This document shows positions 1 through 49,245 of a DNA stretch of 60,000 nt, one piece after another; positions within the stretch are counted from its first letter, which is position 1; each line of letters starts with the position of its first letter. Location: the NCBI RefSeq assembly GCF_029227915.1, contig NC_079875.1, positions 5,458,001 to 5,518,000 of the forward strand. Reading direction: 5' to 3'. The notes beneath the pieces are model-generated. The model did not search any database. It had not been told where the DNA came from and saw only the letters and a list, made by a program, of their open reading frames with translations. The position numbers and the translations under genes were made by a program. The DNA comes from Hydractinia symbiolongicarpus (lineage: Eukaryota; Cnidaria; Hydrozoa; Anthoathecata; Hydractiniidae).

Positions 1-1548
1 GCATCAGTAATTCCCGCTGCTCTCCATCCACTTTCAATGATACTTTTTCCTTTGCTGGTAGTCATCTTATCATAAAAGTCGACAACCCATTGAGCATGTA
101 GGGGTCTACTTCATCAATTTTGACCACATCATTAAGCTGCTTTGAAATTTGATCAGCGTACTAGGTGCTGAATTTATTTCTCAAGAAGCGCTTTGCATGT
201 CCATTGACAGTTAAATCTAATGGTTGATAAAACTTGGTCATATTTGCTGGTACATTGACGACAATTATGTGGTTTTCCTTGATCTTATTGAGGACTTCGC
301 TCGTCATTTGGCCAGTAAATACATCCATGATAAGCAATCCTTTTTGATCAGGAGGTAGCTTGAGTGTAGCTCGTTCTTCTTTTAGGTAGGGCGAAATGAT
401 TTCTTCAATTATTTTGATTGACTCTGTCGTGTTAGAGTAGTGAGTGGGGTTTGCACTCAAACTGAAGTCGTCTGGAAACTTGAAGCGAGGTAGACTCTGT
501 TCCGTCTTTCCCCCGTAGATCAGCTGGATAGGCAAAAACTTATTTGTAAACGTTATTCCAAATGTTCCAGTAATCGATCGTTTGTCGCTAGCAGCTTCCA
601 TGACTACGGACGCTGAACCACGTTTGGCTAGGGTGAAATTACCAGTTAGGACATATTTTAGGGGTGTTTGGTCAATGTTGATGATCATGGAGTGTGGTAT
701 GTTATGCTTTTCAATAAGGGTGACGATCTCATGGTGAAACAAAAATTCCATTTCTTTCCTGGCACCGTCAGGAATATTAACCTTCGAAGAAGTCTTCATC
801 CGCCGAACGAACCCCATACGCTTGAATAAGCTTTTTGCCCAACTTGATGAATCGACATCAATGTGTCCAACGGCGCCCGGATACCTTGACATAAGAGCTT
901 TGGCTGTAGCCTTGGCCAAGCTTGAAGTTACGAGGGCTCCATGGGAGCTAACAGCCTTGATGTAAGATTGAACCATTCCATCAATTTCTCCAAGTAGCAG
1001 TGGACGACCTACTGGCATCGAGTATTTGGATACAGATTTCACAACTTCACGTTTTTCTTTCGAAGCGATTTTTATCTCCTTCACGACTTTCTCTTTGAAC
1101 GATCGAATTGTGCTCTCTGTGAGCCCAGGAAACTGCGACTTGAACTTCCGTAGCGCAGCACTGTTGCCATTTTTACGTGCGTAGTCGCCAATGGTAAATC
1201 AGTCTTTAGGTTGCCATTTTACGTAAGTCTTTCTTTCCTTCGCCTCCTTAGCTTTTTCCGAGATTGCTTGCACATCAACTACACCGAGGCCATCGACTTC
1301 AGGCAAGGATTTAGAGGTAGTACCTAAAAATAAAAATAAAGGATTTTGTAGAATAATTTTTTAAAATATACCCTGCAATAATTTCATGATAATTCATTTG
1401 GTACAAGAGCTTTTTGCTGGCAACGAAAAATATAACACTAACCTGCAGAAGGTTCAGGAGGAGCAATGTTCTTTTCTGCAGGACTGTTTTCTTTAAGCTT
1501 ATCTTCTAAAGCTTTTTTAAGCTTTTGACTTTTTCGAAGGAAAGACAT
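1..1548 (-). pseudogene. pogo/Tigger-like DDE transposase pseudogene, two exons, 3' end outside window
   Basis: Exon 1 runs from an ATG at 1546-1548 to 1443 (donor GT at 1442-1441). Exon 2 starts at 1323 after a T-rich AG acceptor and reads to the left edge. The longest open block (1084-161) carries a DDE_1-type core: the first catalytic Asp in NIDQTPLKY, the second in LIMDVFTGQ, then the NVPANMTKFYQPLD segment typical of pogo/Tigger transposases. An N-terminal region (about 1323-1000) has a helical DNA-binding character. Lesions: TGA at 1199-1201, TAG at 161-163, and a frame change near position 100, after which the same protein continues as HAQWVVDFYDKM to the window edge. Few lesions in about 450 codons suggest a fairly young dead copy. 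Such an enzyme would cut and paste its own element. I did not identify terminal inverted repeats. Confidence 0.85.
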
Positions 1549-2002
1549 GGTTGATCCTTCTCATCCAAAAAACTGTTTGTTTCCTTTTTCAAATCACACA
1601 GAAACAAAACACAACAAAAAAAATTATGTGAAATACTTTTTCGATTGCAAACCGGGGGTATTGATAGAGTGAAAATCTCTTTTGAAAATATAGTTTGCAT
1701 CTCTTATCTTAATAAAAAAGAAGAAAAGCTCACAAAAACATTTCAAAACTAAATTTAAAAAAAAAACATGTATTTTGGTAAAAAAAACGTCTTTGATGTT
1801 TATATTCTAAAGAATTAAGATTTAGAACAACATAACCCCCGGCATAAATTGACTTATCCTTGTGTGTATTCGAATACGCCTCTTCTTTTATGTTTGGATC
1901 GAATCAGTCTAGACGGTTTCGAATTTAGCAGACACCTCTTTTAGACAAAATCGAACGACAAATCATCTTTGTCATCACTTATGTGTACAACTTTCTTGCA
2001 TC

Positions 2003-2524
2003 ATGTCTTCGACAGAAAAGATTTTAAAATTTTCTTCAGCTGTAAGAGGTTTCCATTATTATCAGAGATTATGGTTCCCAAGAGAAGAAGAAACACTTAA
2101 TTGCTATTATGAACAAGACAACGCATTTGATCTGTTTGCTATAAAAACCGAACAGTGCGATTCTGGAACAACAGTGGGACACTTACCCAGAGAAATTTCT
2201 AGGATAACAAAGTTTATTCTAGACAGGGGTGCAAGGATTACGGCTACTCTAACGTCAACAAATTATCGTCGATCTCCATTGGTTCAAGGAGGATTGGAAA
2301 TCGCATGTGAAGTCACTGTGAGAATGCCAGCTACAATAAAAAACCACATGATTTTGGATCGTTATAAAGAATTGCTGAATGATTATTATATCGAACCAAA
2401 AGATGAAGAAATTCTCGGAAATTTATTTTCGAGAACGACCCCTTTTGATTTTTTTCGCGGGACTTTATTTTCGCGATTTTGGCCAAAATTCGCGAAATCG
2501 CGAAAATTTCTTCCTTTAAAGTAG
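2003..2524 (+). CDS. HIRAN-like domain ORF of repeat type (173 aa)
   Basis: Single-exon ORF, start ATG at 2003, stop TAG at 2522-2524. Residues 10-115 look like a HIRAN-type domain: AVRGFHYYQRLW at the start, then DNAFDLFAIKT, VGHLPREISRITKFIL and the block around RRSPLVQGGLEIACEV. HIRAN domains are known in SWI/SNF helicases such as HLTF, where they bind DNA ends; here the domain stands alone. The last 25 or so residues are encoded by a CGCGAAAA-rich palindromic stretch that looks like a separate repeat, so the natural C-terminus may be lost. It is divergent from the transposase pseudogene, with start codons 455 bp apart. A related broken copy lies at 3735-4010 on the minus strand, so this is a dispersed family, probably carried by mobile DNA. 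Whether it is expressed is unknown. Confidence 0.6.
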   Translation: MSSTEKILKFSSAVRGFHYYQRLWFPREEETLNCYYEQDNAFDLFAIKTEQCDSGTTVGHLPREISRITKFILDRGARITATLTSTNYRRSPLVQGGLEIACEVTVRMPATIKNHMILDRYKELLNDYYIEPKDEEILGNLFSRTTPFDFFRGTLFSRFWPKFAKSRKFLPLK

Positions 2525-2525
2525 T
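2450..2525. repeat. CGCGAAAA-rich palindromic repeat
   Basis: The stretch holds TTTTCGCGATTTTGGCCAAA followed by AATTCGCGAAATCGCGAAAA, giving overlapping inverted copies of TCGCGA around TTTTGGCCAAAA. It forms the end of the HIRAN-like ORF. Looser stretches rich in CGCGA/CGCGG motifs occur near 8890-8960 and 39010-39050. It is probably the terminus of a small non-autonomous element. Confidence 0.5.
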
Positions 2526-3289
2526 GACAATTTTGCCACATGTTAGTGTAGAGAAATGAAAGTCTGGTTTCTTTTAAAGATTTCTAAGTCAATACATTGA
2601 CTGGGATGTTTTTATAAGCAAACAAAAATTACAAACAAGACTTCTTTTTAAATTATATACAAAAAGTGCAACGTAAATTTTAACCAAATGAGATATATTA
2701 GTAACAATTTTTTTGTTATATGTTAGTGTAAAAGAATCTAAATCTAATCTAAAGTTTCTAACTCAATGCATGGAATAAGTTTCTGTAGTTGTTTTTCAAA
2801 AATATTGGTTACCATTATCTTTCAAAATTTTTATTTCAGCATTAAATTTTTTACCACAACGCTTGACCAGCATTTTAAGTTAACAGGACATACACAAAAC
2901 GGTACAACTTTTTTGGCCACAATTTACATTTATGCAACACAACAACAATTGACAGGACAATGCACTATTCACAGTTACTTTATGTTTATATGGAACAAAA
3001 TTCTCCCAATTGACATATAACTTTTTTTCATTAATTTCCACTGTGGTGTTATAGTTGTTGAGATTTTTACGCCATTATAATGTTGTATAACAACATTTTA
3101 ATTAGATACACTTCTTTTGCCAAAAATTCATCAATAAGTTCACCCCATTTTGATATTTTTACACCCAAAACTCCATCCCTAACTTTTTTCTCTCTTGTCT
3201 TGTCCTTGCTTACTTTTACAGATCCCTCTGCACCAATTCCTTTCACTTTTTCACTTTTCTAAGGATGCCAAAGGAGCCAGTTGGGGGAT
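2526..3289. other. AT-rich spacer, no gene recognised
   Basis: Very AT-rich with only short, non-conserved reading frames (for example 2766-3020 on the plus strand). I see no splice-site-bounded exon or RNA gene. Confidence 0.5.
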
Positions 3290-4670
3290 CTATTTTAATG
3301 TCAGCTATAGATGACACGGTACAAGAAATGTATTGAAATTGGATCTCGTCATTTTCGGTTAACCTTGGCCCAACATTGCTGTCCTGTGTTAACATTAATA
3401 TCAATGTATTTGTTCCACCTTGAACTAATTTTTTGTGGGGAAACAGTGTAACATGGAAGCTATATGCTGTTGGACGACAAAAATTTACAGTGGGAGAGAT
3501 ACCAACTTACTACCAACTACTCGAACTTCACTATAACAGCTATAAACAATGACGGTGGTAAATGGTCCTGTTGATAAATGACATACTTGACATGACCCAT
3601 TGCAAAGGTCATACTTTATACAAAGATATCTGGTGAACACCACTCTTGCATTTTCACATAAAAGTAATGATGATTGCAAACCACAAAATACTTCACTTGA
3701 TAATTTGCGAAGCTGCATTGTTGTTGTGAATTGGCATCCAAATTATTAAAAAACAAGGAATTTCAAGATCTCCTTGGACCAAGGGAAATCTTCTGTAATG
3801 GGTTTCAGTTAATTTTGCCTCAATTCTTGCGCCTGCATCAAACAAAATTTATTCGGGATATTTCCATAGGCAGATGACCAACGATCCAACCATTCTCTTG
3901 CACGTTTTTATTGCAAACAGATCATGCGGATTGTTCTCTTCATGCTCACATGATAACTCACATAACAAAAATTCTAACTTTCTTGCCATGCACCAAAATT
4001 TATACCATTATTACGCGCAAATGGTATGGCCAAAATTAGTACGCGCCAAATTTTATACCAATAGGGTAATACTTTTCCTGCGTCAGTATCATAAAATTTT
4101 GCCATGCCTGAATAATATATTCCTTGTCATCTTGAGATTTCCATAAACTATCCACATTTCCTTTCCTGGGCTTATATTGAATCACCTGATATTTTGGGTA
4201 TGTTCATTTTTGGGACTTGAACTAAAAGCTGGAAAACTTTGACTTCCAAAAATATCTATTTTTTATTTTGCACCTATGTGAACCATCCAGTGAAGCATAT
4301 ACTGTCTAAAAAGTTGAAGACCAACTTTAAAGAATACTATGCATAACTTCCTGAATACTCATGTCACGTTTGCCTACACTTTAAATTAACATTTTTTTAT
4401 TACAGATTTAGGCTCATCTTCATCAACTACTTTTGAAATAATTGATTTGAGGGTGTCCTTAACAATATTATTGACATTTTTTCTGCTTTTGAAGCATATT
4501 TCGCTAGATATTCAACACATGCATGATGATCTAAAATCAACTTGTTGTAGCAATTGGCATGCCAACCTAGGAGCTGAACATGTTGATGCTTATTTACATG
4601 AGAGTCATTTTTTTTTCGTAACAATTTCTGCTCTTGTGATTTTGTTTTCATTGCAGGTTTTTATTTAATC
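3290..4670 (-). pseudogene. Degraded Helitron Rep/PIF1-type helicase
   Basis: The minus strand reads, in broken frames, pieces of a Helitron protein in the expected order. At 4651-4427 is DSHVNKHQHVQLLGWHAN followed by HACVEYLAKYASKAEK, the conserved block of the Helitron-like N-terminal region before the helicase. At about 4425-4260 are VDEDEPKSVIKK, a degenerate KRDMSIQEVMHS segment and YASLDGSH. At about 4190-4080 is IQYKPRKGNVDSLW followed by YIIQAWQNF. At 3718-3485 is LCENARVVFTRYLC followed by DLCNGSCQV, like the end of PIF1-family helicases. The helicase core between the last two blocks is missing; a HIRAN-like fragment occupies the gap. Helitrons move by rolling-circle replication. 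Stops and frameshifts throughout make this copy dead. I did not locate its 5'-TC or 3'-CTRR ends. Confidence 0.7.
3735..4010 (-). pseudogene. Second HIRAN-like fragment, inside the Helitron remnant
   Basis: The minus strand reads NNPHDLFAIKTCKRMVGS, then after a frame change DAGARIEAKLTETHYRRFPL and VQGDLEIPC. These align block by block with the ORF at 2003-2524 (DNAFDLFAIKT; DRGARITATLTSTNYRRSPL; VQGGLEIAC). At least one frameshift and one stop interrupt it. It is flanked at about 3990-4070 by two similar 15-bp blocks (CCAAAATTTATACCA and CCAAATTTTATACCA) with ACGCGC beside each, which may mark the edge of the inserted element. Confidence 0.6.
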
Positions 4671-6056
4671 ATATTTTACATATGTGTTATTACAATAATC
4701 CATTGGAAAATTAAATCTGCAAAACTGATTACCTTGATTATCTTCTCAAAGACAGTAACTGGAATAACATTTAGAATGTCGTTCAACACTGTTAACTAAG
4801 TTTCCATAGTCTAAATCAAAGTTTTTTATATGCGCAAACACAAATTTTCAGGGATGAACACTAAGCTTACTGTAAGAATCAGAAACTACTGAGTTCCAAG
4901 TTGTTAACAGAAAATCAGCATAGTTACGTATTTCTTTCTCTGCTTCCTGCCCATCACTAATGTCTAAGTTACACTGTTCTAAATATCTACAACAGTTCTA
5001 CTACTAAGTTTTTTGTGCCATGTATCCATCAATTGCAATTTTGTTAAATCACATAAGCCAGCGTCAAACTTTAATTTGGCCAAACCATGAGCATTGCATT
5101 ATTGTCAATGCTGTAAATTCATAGCAAAACCATTGACATTTTCCCCCATTATGTTATAAAGCCAATGAGACACAAACATTATACTAGCTGAGTAAAAAAA
5201 CAGTCCATAATGTGGGGATTCTGTACACTACCCTTAATAAACAGTTTATTAAATTCAGGCCATTTCGATGCATTCATAAAATGCAGCCTTTGGATCAACA
5301 CCAGGATCTATTCTGAGTTTAATTTCATACAAGACATAAGTAATTCTCTTACTTACTGTTAACAGTTCAGCAACAACGTGGTCCAGGCAAGAACAAATCT
5401 TTTCTTGAACATAAATTCACATAGGCTGCAACAATATTTAAGAACATTAAATGAGGCAAACAAAGCTCCATATTAATATAAAGGATCTCGATTAACATTT
5501 TTTATCGCAGTCAAATCTTTAGACCCAACAAGAAAAATGAAACACAATAAGTTTTGCTCGATGAGTGTTTTTTTGTCTTGGTGCTACCAAACACACAGGT
5601 TGTGTTATATCAGAGCGGGGTTGGATGATCGAGCAGAAGTTCCCGGGGAAGTAGTGATTAGAAAAAAAATTTCTCCCATACACACCACAAACACTATATA
5701 CCCGCGGTCCATTAAATGTGTGCCCAAATATGTACGCAATAAAATTGTTAATATATTTACCTTTAAAATTTGCTGTGTTACAGTTTTCTGCAGAAAACAA
5801 ATGTGGGAAACAAATGTACTTGACTCCTGAATGTGTTCAAACAAAGGAGTTTTTTTACATTTTTATGAGTCATACTTTAAAACATCATTCTTTATAAATA
5901 GAACTTAAAATAGAAGTTAGTGGATTAGGCTAGTTAGGATAGGTTTCGGTCCTTTTTCCTTATTTGTTTTTATTTGAATGTAAATACTGGCTAAAACAGT
6001 ATAATCACATGTTTGCTTAAGATTTATATAAATTTATATTTTCTCTCAAATTTAAG
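4671..6056. other. Spacer upstream of the first recognised CHD1 exon
   Basis: The part at 4670-5480 may be a further decayed continuation of the Helitron on the minus strand (for example a stretch reading KLRIDPGVDPKAAFYECIEM near 5330-5265), but I could not align it with confidence. Two overlapping ORFs at 5519-5844 are antisense shadows of each other with no family resemblance. The promoter and start-codon exon of CHD1 may lie here or further upstream; neither was identified. Confidence 0.4.
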
Positions 6057-36248
<30,192 letters not shown>

Positions 36249-38718
36249 CATTAAAGTAACCAATCAAGATCGTGTAAAACATGTTCATTGTCTAATTAGC
36301 ATTATTTACGTACGCAATTTAATGTTCTTTTTTAAGTACAAAAATTTTTATCTGTTATATCTTGAGTTTATTTTATTATAGAAGATAATAATGGAAGAAA
36401 CACTTTCACTTAACAGTGATTTCATATACAAATAACATTCTGCTTTTTACATACACGTCTGCAATATTTCTGTCAATATAGTCTTTTTTGTATTTTGTGC
36501 CAACTAAGTGCCGTATTGTCCAAGTGTTCGTGTATACCAAAAGAATGTAAATATTTTTTTCTGGGTTAGATTTTTATGAAAAATATTTGACGACAGTCCT
36601 CGTTTACTGAGTTTAGCGGCTTTTTGATGTGTTTTTCCCGAGATATTTTCCTCAATGTTACTCTTTGTTAAGATAAGCGAACATCAGAATAAGTTCACCG
36701 TTTTTTTTTCTTTTTTATTTTGCTTGTTTTTTGAAAACAACAGACTCTTCAATCACGCACAGGACAGTAGAACTTTACATCCAGGATTGCATATGCAACG
36801 TAAGACTTCACGTCAGTCAGGAAGACAATTTTATAGTGCAATGTCTCGAAATAGAGCTCAGTAGGAAAAACAGAACATCTAAATTGGATAAATTTTGGCG
36901 AGTAGCGTGTTTTAAGCCAATAAGAATCCTAACACTGCAACAAATTGTTTTATTATCCAATGAACAATACTTTATTTTAAAGCTTTATGCTATCGAAAGT
37001 TAATGCTCGTGCAGTGAAGCATAATGAAGATCGCCTTATAATGCGCCAATCTTTGATGTTATTAACGTTTCCCGTTAATAATTACGTCATTTTCTTCTGT
37101 ACAACTTTGCAAGCACATGCACAAAGCTATATTTAGCAGAACTAATTAATTATTCATGAATTTTAATTAAAAGAGGACGCTGAATATTTTTGATGAAAGA
37201 TAATGTATTTTAACTATAAAATGGTGACAAGTGTGTTATAAAAGTCAGTTATCAAAGTTTTGGCAGGTATTTAATTTAGCGAGTTTCGCCGTAGTTCCCC
37301 AAATTTAATCCTCGCCAAAATTTATCCACTTGAGGTACATTATAATACCCGTATACTTGTGTCACAAAAAATGGTACCGCAAGTATCGAGACGCCTGTAA
37401 TGCGATATAAAAAGGACGTGCGAACCCGTGAATTTTGAATGGGACAATGACTATGTTAAGATTATTCCAAAGTTGTAGAAAGAGTTACAACAGGATGTTT
37501 GAGGGTCTTTAAAAGCTTCAGACAAGGTGACAGGGTTAAAAGGCTTGTTACCCATCATTTTCTGAAAAACTCCCACTCGATTAGACAGGAAAAAAAATGT
37601 AGTTGAACACAGCGTAAAATCACCTTAGTAACCTAAACATAACGACCCTCCTAAAATGTCCTAAATAATCTTAATTTTAGACCCAAAATATGTACTCCTA
37701 AAATGTCCTAAAATTGTTTATGGTGACATTCTTTTCTTTTTATAAGAACATTATGTTATTCTGTTTTTGTGTCAAAAAATTAAACATATGTTTATCTAGC
37801 AACAGGACTGATGAATTATGTTTACATGTTAATTATATTTATATCTCTGATATTAAAAAGGCTTAATAATTAGTTCTTCTTAACTTCGTTCCCACGATAT
37901 TTGTCTCTCATCTTTGCTGCGCTGATTGACAGTTTTATTGAGAACCTATGGATGCAGGTTGACTTTTACTAATTTTTGGTGGATTTTACCGATGTAGGCT
38001 GTAAAAAAATGATTTAAATCAACAATCACGTATAGATAGTTAAATTGGTCAATTTTGCAGATTGTTTTTGAAAAGACCTTTTTATAAAAAGGTGGTAGCC
38101 CGATTTATCGTCTTTCTATTACTAGAGACGTTTTTTTTCATAACAAACCTTTATGGCAGTTTTTGATCCAACTTTTTGACAGGATAGTTCATTATTAGTC
38201 GATAAAATTGGCTGGGCCAAATTCTAATGCAGTATCCACTGTAACGGGCGGACACAATTAACAGACAGATTTTTTTGCAGTAATAAATTGGACTAATGAG
38301 AGAGACTACTATAACCCATTCATTAAGGTTCATGATACAATGATATATTGGGAGGATAATCAAGCATACAAAAACATTTTCGGATATTTATTTCCGAATC
38401 AAGTTTTGTACAAACTGGTTTGTGTACAGCTGTGCTAGTACACGTCAAACATACCGAAATTCTTGCTTAAATGGCATGCTTGGTTAGCGATGATTAAAAT
38501 TTAATGCAGCCACACTACAAAGAATTGCCGTGTCATACAATCTCTCCTCTTTTTCATTCTTATAAAAGAGAAAAAAACAAAGCAGATTTGTTGCACGATT
38601 ATAGCACCAGAGAAAAGAGAGCGTAGACAAAACAAGTACGCCAAAGCTTCTTAAACGTGTTCGTTGTAAAAATTATTCATGCTCAAAAGTAGTATAACGC
38701 CATTTTGGGATGCATAAA
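36249..38718. other. Intergenic region between CHD1 and PSMC3 (convergent genes)
   Basis: Holds the 3' UTRs of both genes, the inverted-repeat element at 36886-37327, and AT-rich sequence. A possible exon-like frame at 36731-36870 is discussed under findings. No other gene recognised. Confidence 0.5.
36886..37327. mobile_element. Candidate MITE with perfect 17-bp inverted ends
   Basis: GGATAAATTTTGGCGAG at 36886-36902 is exactly repeated in inverted form at 37311-37327, enclosing 442 bp without coding sequence. The GGCGAG and CGAGTTTCGCC motifs recall the CGCGAAAA-type repeats near 2450 and 8900. I did not find a convincing target-site duplication, so the borders are provisional. Confidence 0.5.
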
Positions 38719-45945
<7,227 letters not shown>

Positions 45946-48900
45946 AATATTAGTGTGGAGAGCTAAGCTAACAATTCAATACTCTAGGTAACTTTTCCGC
46001 CGCGATGACGATGATGAAGCATAATGCGTATTCAGAGCTATAGCTAATAAAGAATAGTAGTAGTAGTTGCAAAGAAGACATTGGTTTACTTGTCTGTGAG
46101 CTAATGATATACACTTTGCTTATTTAAAGAAAAAACAAACTGCGAATCATATATGTAAACCACGCGGTTTTGCGGAATAAGGACTTTTTTGCACGTCAAG
46201 ATTCGTGTAGCATACCAAACAATAGATAGATAGATGTCCATTTTTACATGGCTAGCCTCACAAATATACCCTGTCTATTATTTCCAGGAGGGGCCGTGGC
46301 TTAGATGAGAAGTCCTAGAGTATTTAATGCTTATTTTGAGCTACGCTGACTGACCAATTATGGTCTGTGCTCTACTATACTAACACTATACTAACTAACT
46401 CCTTATCCACAACGGCCCACAAATTGTGCCGTCTCCCCAATTTCCCTCATATGGCTTGAGTTAACCCGGGGCTATGGTAACATTCATTCGCCCATATTGA
46501 ATCGCATCAAGGGAGTCCAAGGGAAGGAATTGAACCCCAGTCTCCTGCAGAAAGTACAGAGAGCTATTCTTCTGGTCGGATTCGCATCATAATACTGGTT
46601 GAACCAATCAGGGGCCAGTATTCAGGTTAAGCAGCCATTATGAAATGGGGTACAAATGCCGTAATCATAATGTTTTTGTGGCGAAACCTTCATAAATACA
46701 ATACTGGATTTTTCAAGAAATTCTTTTTTGTTTTAGTCAAATCTTTAATATGTTTTAGATACTGCTTAATTTTTGTCATTTTGCGACATTTTGGCACCGT
46801 TTTAATTGTAAATTCTGTTTAATTAAAGTTGCTACTGTGAAGTATTGACCATGAAAAGTCCACTTTGTCCCCCATCAGAAAGCAACGAAGGAGAACATTC
46901 CGACCGCAAGAATAACTACTTAAGCTACGGGCGCAATTATGTATAAGGCTAGCTAGTTATCAAATTATGTGGTGATGAGGTAAAATGAATTCAAAGAACA
47001 TTACAGCCTAGTTCTCCAGATAAGTTATGGCATGACCCTATAAAGTTTGTTTAGAAAGTAATGGAATCGTCATTGCAGCCTTATGTGTTGATATGTTTAG
47101 GTTTATTATGTCAAAAAAGTTTTATGGTGCAAAAAAATAACATTTTGAGGTCAACAAAATAACGGAAATGAGATTTTTTCAAACGGTCAGTCAATGTGGC
47201 CCATAGTATGTGACACATGATTTTTGAAAGCTAAGGAAAGCGCGTTTTCGGAACTTCATGTATATGAAACATGGGAAACAACATTTTTCTGCATCTTGCA
47301 ACTTTGTTAACATAGTAAACCTAGCTAAACACATCAACACTTAAGGCTGCACAATGAGCATTAATAACTGATACCCTTGAGCATCAATAACTAATAAGTG
47401 TATTTTATAATGGGGTGTCTAGCCATTTACACTTAAGACTTTGCGAGTAGTATTGCGATTTCAAGTAAATGTACATTATAGTCATCAAATTTTAAGCATT
47501 TATTCACTTCAACATAATTTTTCCTCAAAAAATTATTTTTAAACATTCTCTGTTTAGTTAGAAATTTATATTAATAATCTTTCTGCTGTATTTTCTCTGT
47601 CATTGTTACTGAAAGAAATGGTCGTATTTAACAGATTGAGATCACTTCTGAAGCTATCTGCCAACCGTTCCATAACATATTCTGTGCTTAAAAGATGTTC
47701 ATCGCATTTACATTCTCCAGAAATTGTGTATCCTATCGAGGTGGGTTTCATTGTGTAGCTTTTTTTCAACAGCACAATAAACATACAATATTTTATTGCA
47801 CTTGTTATATAGCAGCACATTTTTTAAAGAAAAATTTCCGCTGCAAACCATTTCGTGATGGGGCAATAAATTTTTGCATATCATAGATAATCTCACTAGA
47901 ACAACTTTACAGCAGTCAAAATACTAATACAATAATACGTCTGAAACAGAGTCATTAAGTTTGTACATTTATGTATAGTATTACATCACAAACAAAAAGT
48001 ACAAATCCCTTGGGTACATAGTATGTCACAGATACACTTAATGGGCTAATAAAGATGCATTATGCATACAGAATTTTATTGAAAGGCGTTTGACAACGTT
48101 GTACCCATTCTAGTGCACAATCCTTCATTTTTTTGTTGTGTAGGACATTTTTGTAAGCTTGTATGAAGAAATTGAGAAGTATGAGAATTTTTTTGTCCTG
48201 GTTGTAAACGCAATCCTGAAAAACACTTTGCCAATAAGACGGACTGCTTGTAAGTGAGTCAGTGAAGCAAACATGTATTTCTAAGCCATGACCTAAATTT
48301 AAAAAGTATCTTAAAAATAACATGTTGGAATTTTTATTTATCTATCTAACTGATCTCCCCCACTCACATGCTCTTCTTTATCCTTATTTTAACTTAATGT
48401 TTGTCCTGTCCTGTGTTGTCTTGCACCTGTGTTGTCTTGTGCTGTTTTTTGTTCCTGTTGTCATTAGGCCTACCATGGCTTCTATTTTCTATTAGTGGTG
48501 GGAACCAGAGTAGGTCATCCTTATATAATATGTAAACCAGTATTCAAAACCTTGTATTTATATCCTGGTTGATCTTCTAAAAATATTCATTTGATCGATT
48601 GATAATGATGTCATGCAATAATTAACATAATTATTAAAGCTTCTATGTCAAAAATCTTGAAATTTGAGAATTTTTTTCACAAATTAAACCTTTTTTGGTT
48701 TCGTTTTTTATCTTTATTAGAACTTTATTTGTGTGCGAATGAAATTGAAAATCTGACCTAAAAATTTTACAAATTATTGATATTTCTTTACTTTTTTTTG
48801 CCAATATTGAATTTGACTTCTATGAGTTCACAAATTTAGCAATAATCTACAAAGATTTACCACTACTTTTGGTTATCATCACTCTCATATTTGAGGAGTA

Positions 48901-49163
48901 GACCAGGTAGCTGAAAAATAATGAAAAGAGCAGAGTTTGAAGCTATATATATCTGTGTGCAAACTATGTGCAAGGTTGTGTTTAACCATGTTCTTATAGA
49001 AATAATTTTTTGAGGAATATAAGTATTAGAAAATGTTATGGCACGAAAGTTCACTTCTTTGATTATTGTGCTATTATGTTAAGCTATTAAGTTTCAATTT
49101 TACCAAATTTCTTAAAAAAAATCCAAGTTTCTCTGAGAAAAAAAGAAATACGAAAAAGGTTTT
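45946..49163. other. Intergenic region between PSMC3 and tRNA-Ser
   Basis: Apart from SINE copy 2 it is mostly AT-rich. At 46590-46625 a short hairpin (AATACTGG ... CCAGTATT) adjoins the SINE. Minus-strand ORFs at 47566-47896 and 48060-48323 have no recognisable domain and overlap in two frames; they may be the decayed remnant of a repeat. The PSMC3 promoter should lie just above 45945. Confidence 0.4.
46222..46567 (-). mobile_element. tRNA-derived SINE, copy 2 (5' truncated)
   Basis: Shares the whole body with copy 1 (for example CTATTATTTCCAGGAGGGGC and CCCCAATTTCCCTCA on the plus strand) and keeps a B box GGTTCAATTCC, but it ends before the A box. The tail has about four TCTA units. Located upstream of PSMC3. 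Confidence 0.8.
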
Positions 49164-49245
49164 CGACGAGGATGGGATTCGAACCCACGCGGGCAGAGCC
49201 CAATGGATTAGCAGTCCATCGCCTTAACCACTCGGCCACCTCGTC
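49164..49245 (-). tRNA. tRNA-Ser(GCU)
   Basis: The 82-nt gene folds as a serine tRNA. The acceptor stem pairs GACGAGG with CCTCGTC, the D arm has GGCCGAGTGGTTAAGGC, the anticodon arm TGGACTGCTAATCCA has anticodon GCT (plus-strand complement 49210-49212), there is a long variable arm (TTGGGCTCTGCCCGC), the T arm has GGTTCGAATCC, and the discriminator base is G, the serine identity base in eukaryotes. It reads AGC/AGU codons. Internal A and B boxes are intact and a T5 terminator follows at 49153-49157. No intron. It is divergent from TARS1, whose ATG is 463 bp away. Confidence 0.97.

Noticed and set aside
5519-5844. ORFs of 79-97 aa on both strands upstream of CHD1
   Set aside because: Mutual antisense shadows, no family resemblance, and no link in phase to the first CHD1 exon.
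47566-48323. Overlapping minus-strand ORFs between PSMC3 and tRNA-Ser
   Set aside because: No recognisable domain, overlapping frames and no splice pattern. They may be an old repeat but cannot be supported as a gene.
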